Assembly: GCF_002291145.1 (NCBI RefSeq)
Contig: NZ_NTGE01000173.1
Span: 1-38,517 of the forward strand
DNA: 38,517 nt
Origin: Streptomyces sp. SA15
GTDB lineage: Bacteria; Actinomycetota; Actinomycetes; Streptomycetales; Streptomycetaceae
Direction of reading: 5' to 3'
The number at the start of each line of letters is the position of its first letter. Position 1 is the first letter of the stretch. The position numbers and the translations under genes were made by a program. The notes under the pieces were generated by a model. It was not told the DNA's origin. It made no database searches and saw only the letters and a program-made list of their open reading frames with translations. This document shows positions 32,470-38,517 of this stretch, in pieces.

Positions 32470-32629
32470 TCGAGTGCCCCGATAATGAAGCGCAATCCGG
32501 GCAGTGCCGTCAACGGTGCGGGCGCGATTGTTTCGGTACGGATCGACGGCCCGTCAGGCGTCGTCGGCGGCCGCGAACTGCGCCAACTTGAAGCTCAAGA
32601 GCGGGGCGATGCGGATATCGCCTTCTTAC

Positions 32630-32655
32630 GAACGTACGTAGTGAACGTACGTAGT
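32630..32655. repeat. 13-bp direct repeat ahead of the sigma factor gene
   Basis: GAACGTACGTAGT occurs twice in tandem, each with the palindrome ACGTACGT, and abuts the proposed GTG start of the sigma factor. It may be an operator or part of an autoregulated promoter. Confidence 0.65.
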
Positions 32656-33474
32656 GTGAGCGCCGCCACAGAGACGAGGGGTGCCGAGCGGACAGGGCTG
32701 GTTGTGGAACTTTCGTTACGTGACCGGATACGGGCCGGTGACCCGGAGGCCTTTGCCGAGCTTTTCGGTGCGCATGCTCGGGCCGTGTACAGCCATGCCG
32801 CCCGACTGACCGGAGACCGGGGCGCCGCGGAGGATGTGGTGTCCCTGACGTTCCTGGAGGCGTGGCGGCTGCGGGAGAAGCTGAGACCCGAGGCCGTGGT
32901 TCTGGAGGCCCTTCCAGAAGGAGACGCCGGGCTCCCCGAGGGCGACGGCCTGCGGCCCTGGCTCTACGGCATCGCCACCAACGTCCTGCGCAACACCCGC
33001 CGAGCCGCCCGTCGGCACAGCGCCGCGCTCGCCCGGCTCCCGGACCGCCCGGCGGACCTCGACACCGTGCCCGACTTCGCAGACGAACTCGTCGGCCGCA
33101 TGGCGGACGCCGACCGGCTCGCCGCTGCCCGCACCGCGCTCGGCCGGCTCCGCAGATCCGAGCGTGAGGTGTTCACCCTGTGTGTCTGGTCAGGGCTGAG
33201 TTACGCGGCTGCGGGCGAGGCCCTCGGCGTACCGCCCAGCACCGTACGGTCGCGGCTCGCCCGTGCCAGGCAGCGCCTGCGGCGCCTGGCTGAGACGGAG
33301 TTGGCCCGGCGTGCGTCCGGCGGGCGGTCATCGCAGAGCCCGTCCGGGCCAAGGGCCCCCGGACCGCTGGTTGTCCCGTCCCATCAAGAAAAACCGAGAC
33401 TCCACCCTCGCGCCGGACAGGTACCGGGTGGCCGCCCCGAAGCGGCCCGGTCGACACAGGAGAAGCACCGATGA
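32656..33474 (+). CDS. RNA polymerase sigma factor, ECF-like
   Basis: This protein is about 272 residues from GTG 32656; GTG 32704, with AGGG six bases upstream, is an alternative start. Sigma region 2 is RDRIRAGDPEAFAELFGAHA to AEDVVSLTFLEAWRLREKL. Region 4 is ALGRLRRSEREVFTLCVWSG, then LSYAAAGEALGVPPSTVRSR LARARQRLRRL. A low-complexity tail of about 60 residues follows, unusual for a bare ECF factor. The stop overlaps the next start by four bases, coupling it to a membrane protein that may restrain it. Confidence 0.85.
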   Translation: MSAATETRGAERTGLVVELSLRDRIRAGDPEAFAELFGAHARAVYSHAARLTGDRGAAEDVVSLTFLEAWRLREKLRPEAVVLEALPEGDAGLPEGDGLRPWLYGIATNVLRNTRRAARRHSAALARLPDRPADLDTVPDFADELVGRMADADRLAAARTALGRLRRSEREVFTLCVWSGLSYAAAGEALGVPPSTVRSRLARARQRLRRLAETELARRASGGRSSQSPSGPRAPGPLVVPSHQEKPRLHPRAGQVPGGRPEAARSTQEKHR

Positions 33475-34415
33475 ACCCCGAAGAGCGCGAAGAACTGGCC
33501 AGGCTGCTGCCGAGCCCGGGTGAACCGGTCCTGACGAGTGACCGCCATGACCTGCTGCAGGAGCATCTGATGCGAGAGCTCACCAAGGAAGTCCAGGACA
33601 CCCGGGAGATCACGACAGCGCCCGGGGCGCGAGAGCGCGCCCCCCGCCGCCGGTTCGCCATGATCGCCGTACCCCTTGCAACAGCCACCGCGGTCGCCGC
33701 CACGGTCGTCGTGAGCACCGTTGGATCCAAGACCCCCACGACCGATCAGGAGGCGGTCGACCTCCTGAACCGCATCGCCGCGGTCGCCGCCGCGAAGAAG
33801 TCCGTGACGGTCCGCGACGACCAGTACGTCTACATCCGCACCCAGGGCTCCCTGGAGATCACGGAAGTGGAGGACAGCGGCACCCAGATCTTCCGCCGCT
33901 CGAACTGGACCGCCGTCAACGGCAAGCGCCCCGGACTGGCCCGGATCACGGTGCTGTCGGGCCCGAACCTCCCGGGGCATCGGACCGCCAAGGGCACCCC
34001 GGAAGACATGAGGCTGTCCCCCAACCCGAACGTCACCACGTACCGCGAGCTGGAGGCACTGCCCACCGACCCCGACGCGCTGCTCAAGAAGATCTATGCC
34101 GACACGAAGGGGCAGGGCCCGACCCACCACGGCGCGGCACTCGAGATGATCGGCGACATGCTCGACGACGCGACGCTCCTTCCGGAGGTGGGTGCCGCGC
34201 TCTACCGCGCCACGGCGAAGATCCCCGGCGTCTCGGTGGTCGAGAACGCCAAGGACCTGGCCGGCCGCCCGGGCATCGGCCTGACCTTCAAGGACCGCGA
34301 CGACCGCGACACATGGGTCTTCGACAAGAAGTCCCTCAACTACCTGGGCTCGGAGGAGGAGGCCCTGCTCGGCGTCGGAGTCGTGGACAAGATCGGTGAG
34401 ACACCGGGCACCTGA
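33471..34415 (+). CDS. CU044_5270 family membrane-anchored protein (possible anti-sigma partner)
   Basis: This 314-residue protein is translationally coupled to the sigma factor gene (ATGA). It has an N-terminal cytoplasmic part of about 60 residues ending in basic PRRRF and one transmembrane helix (about 63-84, MIAVPLATATAVAATVVVST). The large extracytoplasmic domain has the family features DDQYVYIRTQ, PTDPDALLKKIYADT, VGAALYRATAKIPGV and RDTWVFDKKSLNYLGSEE. The family regularly sits next to ECF sigma genes in actinomycetes and is thought to be an anti-sigma or sensor partner; no zinc-binding HxxxCxxC motif is visible. Confidence in the family is high, in the role moderate. Confidence 0.85.
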   Translation: MNPEEREELARLLPSPGEPVLTSDRHDLLQEHLMRELTKEVQDTREITTAPGARERAPRRRFAMIAVPLATATAVAATVVVSTVGSKTPTTDQEAVDLLNRIAAVAAAKKSVTVRDDQYVYIRTQGSLEITEVEDSGTQIFRRSNWTAVNGKRPGLARITVLSGPNLPGHRTAKGTPEDMRLSPNPNVTTYRELEALPTDPDALLKKIYADTKGQGPTHHGAALEMIGDMLDDATLLPEVGAALYRATAKIPGVSVVENAKDLAGRPGIGLTFKDRDDRDTWVFDKKSLNYLGSEEEALLGVGVVDKIGETPGT

Positions 34416-34440
34416 GGCTCGGGGCGAGCGGTAGGGACTC

Positions 34441-34692
34441 TCAAAGCCGAGCGCGCAGTTCCCCGATCTTCTCCCGCGCGGCAAGCTCCCGTCGCTCGAT
34501 CTCCTCTCCGTCACGCCAAACCCGCTGCGGGGCGCCGCTCTCGGTCGCGGCATCCGCCGCCCCAGTGAGGGGGCCTTCACCCACATAGGCCACCGCTTCC
34601 ACCAACGCGGCCTGCGAGCGCACACAGGCGATCACCTCGACAAGCTGATCACGCAGCAACTTGCAGGCGCCGGGGCTCACGCTCAACCCCAC
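34441..34692 (-). CDS. Small hypothetical protein (83 aa)
   Basis: From GTG 34692, with GAGGAG six bases upstream, the frame gives VGLSVSPGACKLLRDQLVEV and so on, ending EIERRELAAREKIGELRARL. Codon third positions are mostly G or C. It looks like a soluble, mainly helical protein with a charged C-terminal helix. I do not recognise a family. The next small gene upstream ends 29 bases away on the same strand, so they may form a unit. Confidence 0.5.
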   Translation of the reverse strand: MGLSVSPGACKLLRDQLVEVIACVRSQAALVEAVAYVGEGPLTGAADAATESGAPQRVWRDGEEIERRELAAREKIGELRARL

Positions 34693-34721
34693 CCCAGTCT
34701 CCTCAGCGCGTCGTTCAACTC

Positions 34722-34886
34722 TCAGACGCGTCGCCCCACAACGGACAGCAGCACCGCGGCCACGACCGTCACCGCCGCGCAGACGACCATCGCAGCCCGG
34801 CCCCACCCGCCCGGGCGACAGACGACGCCGAGGCACTCCGCCCGAAGGCCGGCTGCCAATCCCCGAGCAGGGGCCGCAGACGGCAT
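34722..34886 (-). CDS. Small single-pass membrane protein (54 aa)
   Basis: From ATG 34886 (MPSAAPARGLAAGLRAECLG) the frame ends in a hydrophobic helix MVVCAAVTVVAAVLLSVVG and a basic tail RRV. The ribosome binding site is weak (GAGG close to the ATG). With the following 83-residue protein it could be a membrane/soluble pair; function unknown. Confidence 0.4.
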   Translation of the reverse strand: MPSAAPARGLAAGLRAECLGVVCRPGGWGRAAMVVCAAVTVVAAVLLSVVGRRV

Positions 34887-35072
34887 GTCCTCACCACCAG
34901 GAAGTTCCATACACTGCACAACGCGCGACAAGACGAACCACAACGCCGCCGCGCCGTCATCACACCAACGGCCCAGTTCGGCTCCCGGCGCCCTTCGTCG
35001 CAAACACTGCCCATGGCTCATGCTTGCGGCACTGACGGCATGTGCGCGCTGTCCGCCTTGGCATGCTTGCTT

Positions 35073-35957
35073 TCACGACGTGGCTTCACGTTGCGGTACC
35101 ACCGCGACCGGGCAGTCGGCGTGCTGAAGCGCGGCGTGCGCCACGCGACCGAGGGGCAGTGCGAGAGGCCCGTGGCGTCGAGGGGCGCCCAGGACGAGCA
35201 GGTCGGCCGTGGCCGAGTGCGTGAGCAGGACGTGGTGGGCAGGGCCCTCGGCGGTGACGCGATGCACCGGGACGTCAGGGTGTTCGTGCTCCGGGGCGCG
35301 CAGGGCGTCGTCGAGCAGGGCCGATGCCTGGTCCTCGTAGTGGTGGGCGGGATCCCCGGCGAGCAGCGGATGCGCCAGGGGTTTGTGGGCGGGGCGACGC
35401 CAGACGCGTACGGCGTCCAGCGCGCAGCGCCGTGCTTCGGCCTCGCGGAACGCGAACCGTATTGCCGCCGTGCTCGTTGCGGCCTCGCCCAGGCCGACGA
35501 CGATGCGGCCATTGGCTCCTTGCTGGTTGTACGGGGTGCCTCGTACAACGACCACCGGGCAGGAGGCACGCGTCGCCAGGGAACGGCTGACCGAGCCCAG
35601 CAGCGCCCCCCTGATCGGTCCCCTGCCCCGGCACCCGGTCACGACGGCCGCGGCGCGGCGAGCCTCCCGCAGCAGCGCGGCCTCGGCGTCCTCGGGAACG
35701 ATGTCGACCGTGACCTTCACGTCCGGGTTGCGCTGCCGGGCCCGTTCGGCAGCGCTGCCGACGATGCCCTGTGCGATGGCGTGCTCGGAGGGAACCTCCT
35801 CGGACTGCGTGAAGACGGGGCCTTCGTAGCGTTCCCACAGGGAGGCGTGCACGATGCGCAGCGGCAGGCCGTGCAGGGCTGCCTCGTCCGTGGCCCAGTC
35901 GGCCGCCCAGAAGCCGGCCGCTGATCCGTCGACGCCCACGACCAGGGGCAGCGTCAT
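35073..35957 (-). CDS. Universal stress protein, two tandem UspA domains
   Basis: This 294-residue protein starts at ATG 35957, with GGTGGG four bases upstream. Domain 1 (about 1-140) begins LPLVVGVDGSAAGFWAADWA and carries the ATP loop GCRGRGPIRGALLGSVSRSL. Domain 2 (about 150-294) begins GRIVVGLGEAATSTAAIRFA, with the loop LGAPRRHGPLALPLGRVAH, where the usual GxxGxxxxxxxxxGS pattern is degenerate. So domain 1 probably binds ATP and domain 2 may not. It is cytoplasmic and probably induced by hypoxia, energy stress or dormancy as in related actinomycetes. It diverges from the helical-repeat gene, with 22-bp repeats in between. Confidence 0.92.
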   Translation of the reverse strand: MTLPLVVGVDGSAAGFWAADWATDEAALHGLPLRIVHASLWERYEGPVFTQSEEVPSEHAIAQGIVGSAAERARQRNPDVKVTVDIVPEDAEAALLREARRAAAVVTGCRGRGPIRGALLGSVSRSLATRASCPVVVVRGTPYNQQGANGRIVVGLGEAATSTAAIRFAFREAEARRCALDAVRVWRRPAHKPLAHPLLAGDPAHHYEDQASALLDDALRAPEHEHPDVPVHRVTAEGPAHHVLLTHSATADLLVLGAPRRHGPLALPLGRVAHAALQHADCPVAVVPQREATS

Positions 35958-36174
35958 CGATCCCACCGCCTTCAGCTCGCGCCAGGATGGGTACCTTCAT
36001 TCTCCAGCGCCTTCAGAACTCCGGCAGGGATCGAGAAGCCGCGGCGGTTCACTGGTAGGCGCCTGCCACGGTAACGGCACCCCGTCCCGTATGTCCCACG
36101 TGCGGCCGCTCCGGCAGCGTCGCTTTCACCCGGCGGGCCGATCCGGCACGGTAGCCGCCCGCGTCATGAGCTCA

Positions 36175-36234
36175 ACGTATGTACAGCGGAACTTCGACGT
36201 ATGTACAGCGGAACCTCAACGTATGTACAGCGGA
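36175..36234. repeat. Triple 22-bp-period direct repeat in a divergent promoter region
   Basis: ACGTATGTACAGCGGA occurs three times (from 36175, 36197 and 36219) with exact 22-base spacing, two turns of the helix. It lies in the 424-base gap between the USP gene and the helical-repeat gene, which otherwise shows no gene. In-phase direct repeats suit co-operative binding of a regulator. Confidence 0.8.
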
Positions 36235-36381
36235 TCGCAGGACACGCCGACTGCGGATCGCCGGGCGATCTTGGTGCGAGTCCCGCAGGATGGTGCCGGT
36301 TGCCCTGATGTGGAGTCTGCTGGGAGCAGCCGCTTCGCCGTGTGCGGCGGACTGCCGCCCCTATCTTTCCGGAGTAATCGC

Positions 36382-37440
36382 ATGGCCGTGATGTCGGAGG
36401 CAGTCGTACCGGTGCTGGAGGATGCGCGTCATGCTCATGCCGCAGTCCTCGCCCGATTCCGGGCCGATGCGGCGGTCACGCCGCCGGGCCCCTACAGGCA
36501 GATGCTCGAACGCCAGGCCGAGGAGGTCCAGGACGGTCTTGAACGCATCCAGCACCAGGTCCGCGATCTACGACCCCGGGGAGTACTCGACACCGCGCTC
36601 GACGTGGCGCGGTTCGTCTCACAGGGCGTGATGCGCACGGCGAGGTTGCCACTGACGATCGGGTCGACGCTTGTCGCGGAGACGCTGCGCGGAGGGCGCC
36701 CGGCCGGTGCGCGGCGGCTGCTGCTGAACGCTGAGGACGAGTACGCGGCTGCGGCACGGGCGCTGGCGTCGTGCCGGGCCGGGGAAGTCCTCGCCGAAGA
36801 AGTGCACGACCAGGGCACCGCCGATCTGCTCGGCTCACTGCGCCGCCAGGACGAGGAACTGCTGCAGAGGCTGGAGGACAGCCTCGCCCAGCACGCCCGC
36901 GCCGTGGCGGCTTCCACCAACGGGTTCGGCCCGCGCGAAGATCAGCTGGGCGGCCTGCCCGACGCGGCGGCCCAGGCGGTGCAGGCCGCTTTCGACCGGG
37001 CGCGCGACGTCGTCCAAGGCGGCACCCGGTGGGCCCGGCGGGCAGCCGAGGGGGCGGCACGGGAGATGCCCGAGCCCACCCGCATGGCCGAAGAGGTCCG
37101 GGGTGCGGTCACCCGGGAGCAGGAGCTGCCGATTCCCCGGTTCAGCCAGCTCAGCGTCGACGAGATCCAGCAGCGGCTGCGCCCGTTGTCCCAGTCGGAA
37201 CTGACGGTGATCGAGGGCTACGAACGCACGCACGCGAACCGCAAGCGCGTCCTGGAAGCCATCGAGCAGCTGCGGGGCAGCGAGCCGTGGGACGGCTACG
37301 CCGCCATGGACCCGGACCAGATCACCGCACGGCTGCACGACGTCTCCCCCAGCGTGGCCCGCCAGGTGCTGGCGTACGAACAGAGCCACCGTCGGCGCCA
37401 GGAGGTCATCTCCGCCGCCCAAGAACGCACCTCGGGCTGA
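36382..37440 (+). CDS. Helical protein with ferritin-like N-terminus and C-terminal DUF8129-like repeats
   Basis: This 352-residue protein starts at ATG 36382, with GGAG seven bases upstream. Residues about 10-175 are helical, resembling DUF892/YciF ferritin-like bundles (PGPYRQMLERQAEEVQDGLE; EDEYAAAARALASCRAGEVL). A middle hydrophobic-amphipathic stretch is LPLTIGSTLVAETLRGG. Two C-terminal repeats at about 252-296 and 303-347 align with each other (SQLSVDEIQQRLRPLSQSEL with AAMDPDQITARLHDVSPSVA, then YERTHANRKRVLEAI with YEQSHRRRQEVISAA). The repeats look like the DUF8129-type helical element. Function unknown; probably stress-linked from its neighbour USP. A paralogue starts at 38379. Confidence 0.8.
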   Translation: MAVMSEAVVPVLEDARHAHAAVLARFRADAAVTPPGPYRQMLERQAEEVQDGLERIQHQVRDLRPRGVLDTALDVARFVSQGVMRTARLPLTIGSTLVAETLRGGRPAGARRLLLNAEDEYAAAARALASCRAGEVLAEEVHDQGTADLLGSLRRQDEELLQRLEDSLAQHARAVAASTNGFGPREDQLGGLPDAAAQAVQAAFDRARDVVQGGTRWARRAAEGAAREMPEPTRMAEEVRGAVTREQELPIPRFSQLSVDEIQQRLRPLSQSELTVIEGYERTHANRKRVLEAIEQLRGSEPWDGYAAMDPDQITARLHDVSPSVARQVLAYEQSHRRRQEVISAAQERTSG

Positions 37441-37446
37441 CTGACC

Positions 37447-37469
37447 GGCACCCGTGCGCCACGGGTGCC
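37447..37469 (+). terminator. Terminator after the helical-repeat gene
   Basis: A perfect 10-bp stem (GGCACCCGTG/CACGGGTGCC) with a CGC loop lies six bases after the stop. Confidence 0.75.
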
Positions 37470-37603
37470 CACGGATGCCGTCCCGGGACCTGAACCCTCA
37501 CAGGCCTCGGGGCGGCTTCCCCATCCATACCGACCGTCGGTTCGCAGGTGGCTGCCGCGGACAGTTCGCCGACAGCCCGTTTTGTGGGTAGGCCTTCGAC
37601 CGC

Positions 37604-37765
37604 CTAGCTTCCTCCTGACTCGACGTTCCGCCTCGCCCTCGATCGCTCAACGCGGCCGGGCTGTCGAGGGGGCTCCGCAGGGGGGAACAGGAGGTTCTCG
37701 AACGCCTCCAGAGCGAGCATCAACAGCATCATGAAGACCGGTAGGAGCAGGGCTATCAAGATCAC
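37604..37765 (-). CDS. Small single-pass membrane protein (53 aa)
   Basis: From GTG 37765, with GGAGG four bases upstream, the protein begins with a transmembrane helix (ILIALLLPVFMMLLMLALEA), then FENLLFPPAEPP and a basic tail rich in Arg. This pattern (hydrophobic start, AFENxLFP, proline-rich hinge, basic end) is familiar from short Streptomyces membrane proteins of unknown role. It lies on the opposite strand between the two paralogous helical proteins. Confidence 0.6.
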   Translation of the reverse strand: MILIALLLPVFMMLLMLALEAFENLLFPPAEPPRQPGRVERSRARRNVESGGS

Positions 37766-38378
37766 GGGACCTCCCGAGGGGAGTGTGATCGGCTCTGTGG
37801 CCGGATGGATCTCGCTCGATGTGCTCGCGAGAACGCTGCCCCTCAGGCCGCGCGTCTGCTGGTCACCCGCAGTTACCTCATGCATGAAACCGGGTCCCCT
37901 CAGTGTGGGGCTGAACGGAGTAACGCGCACGCCGAAAGGTCTCTTGCATCGGCAGCACTCCCGCAGCGCACGCAGACAGCCTTATTCCAGCCTGGCCGTG
38001 GATGCTTGACATCCGGGCCGACCTTGTCGGCCCGCTACCGGCGCCGTACCGCTGGACGGCGGGCGCCTGCTCCGCGCCACAGTGTGGAAGGCCACCGGGA
38101 ACGCCTTGCGCGCCACAGCCGTCGCCACTGCGGCGGGGCGGATTCTGGGGTGGGCGTGCCGCCTCGCCGGAGCAGGACGGTCAGGTCAGACCCCGTCACG
38201 TCGCCCGGACCCGGACACTCGTCGAACTCACCGCCTCCTTGGCGCAGTCGGCCGCCCCCTCGTGCGGGTGTGCCCGGCGGGCGTGAAGATGCGGAAGTGG
38301 TCATTTGCGGTCACTGTGGGACAGGGGCCGGTTACCGGTCGATCCATGCCGAGCATCGGACTAGCCGAAGGAAACGTG
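37766..38378. other. 613-base intergenic stretch without a convincing gene
   Basis: Open frames exist on both strands, but none has a good start plus recognisable protein features. A frame reading GRLLRATVWKATGNALRATA (about 38065 on) has plausible codon use and could be a gene fragment. The last 50 bases form the leader of the next gene, with GAAGGA at 38367-38372. Confidence 0.35.
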
Positions 38379-38517
38379 ATGGCCGCAGCATCAGACATGC
38401 TCGTTCCGGCACTGCGTGAGGTCCGCAAGGCTGAAGTCGCGCTTGCCGACCGCTTCAAAGCCCACCTCGCAGGAACGCCCGCCGGGGAGTACCGGGAGCT
38501 CCTGGAGCGCCGTGCCG
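38379..38517 (+). CDS. Second helical-repeat/ferritin-like protein (3'-truncated by window edge)
   Basis: ATG 38379 has GAAGGA six bases upstream. The 46 visible residues (MLVPALREVRKAEVALADRF, then KAHLAGTPAGEYRELLERRA) align with the start of the 36382 gene (VVPVLEDARHAHAAVLARFR, then TPPGPYRQMLERQA). It is therefore a paralogue on the same strand, about 940 bases downstream of the first. The rest is outside the window. Confidence 0.75.
   Translation, partial: MAAASDMLVPALREVRKAEVALADRFKAHLAGTPAGEYRELLERRA

Noticed and set aside
36175..36234. Possible CRISPR array
   Set aside because: The period is only 22 bases and the units are almost identical throughout, leaving no room for spacers; no cas genes nearby.
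35854..36381. N-terminal extension of the helical-repeat gene upstream of 36382
   Set aside because: It overlaps the USP coding region and the 22-bp repeats and has no ribosome binding site; GGAG before 36382 marks the start.

Overview
The window is very GC-rich, uses many GTG starts and 4-base stop/start overlaps, and encodes families typical of actinomycetes (DUF664/DinB, CU044_5270, MsiK-type ABC importers without their own ATPase, ROK regulators). It is most probably a Streptomyces chromosome segment. The mix of catabolic operons, regulator/effector pairs and decayed insertion sequences suits an accessory or arm-like region. I see no tRNA or rRNA genes, no CRISPR array and no biosynthetic gene cluster.

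Layout. 1-4053: end of a short-chain dehydrogenase; a TetR regulator with a DJ-1/PfpI gene and a DUF1330 gene, where the TetR gene and the DJ-1 gene each carry the same inverted-repeat operator upstream; a broken NAD(P)-binding gene; a YbfB/YjiJ-type MFS exporter. 4155-8018: an insertion-sequence graveyard with remnants of IS5, IS481, IS3 and IS630 family elements, all disrupted, around an intact divergent MerR/SDR pair that shares a perfect 16-bp palindrome. 8016-14902: a ROK repressor divergent from a five-gene operon (lipoprotein binding protein, two permeases, two Gfo/Idh/MocA oxidoreductases) for import and oxidation of a sugar or polyol. 15050-18114: a decayed HNH endonuclease, an orphan GmrSD-like DUF262-HNH protein and a DinB-like protein that lacks one expected metal-ligand histidine. 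18321-20997: a Lrp/AsnC regulator divergent from an unusual amino-acid dehydrogenase-GNAT acetyltransferase fusion, translationally coupled to a decayed methyltransferase gene.

21158-23696: an SNase-like nuclease with its catalytic residues intact and a secreted phosphodiester glycosidase preceded by a 13-bp tandem array. 23928-32469: a fructan (levan/inulin) utilisation locus. It has a secreted GH32 hydrolase with an apparent domain nested inside its own paralogue, an FrcBCA-type ABC importer, a PfkB sugar kinase and a LacI repressor. The importer and the hydrolase each have the same double 12-bp palindromic operator upstream, which links them into one regulon: extracellular hydrolysis, uptake, then phosphorylation.

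32656-34415: an ECF-like sigma factor with a coupled membrane-anchored CU044_5270 partner. 34441-38517: two small proteins, a double-domain universal stress protein, a helical-repeat protein of unknown function with a 22-bp triple direct repeat in its divergent promoter region, a small membrane protein, and the start of a second paralogue of the helical protein running off the end.

The best candidates for something new are the dehydrogenase-GNAT fusion, the nested GH32 insert, the orphan DUF262-HNH protein and the paired helical-repeat proteins. All functions are inferred from recognised motifs; no database search was possible.
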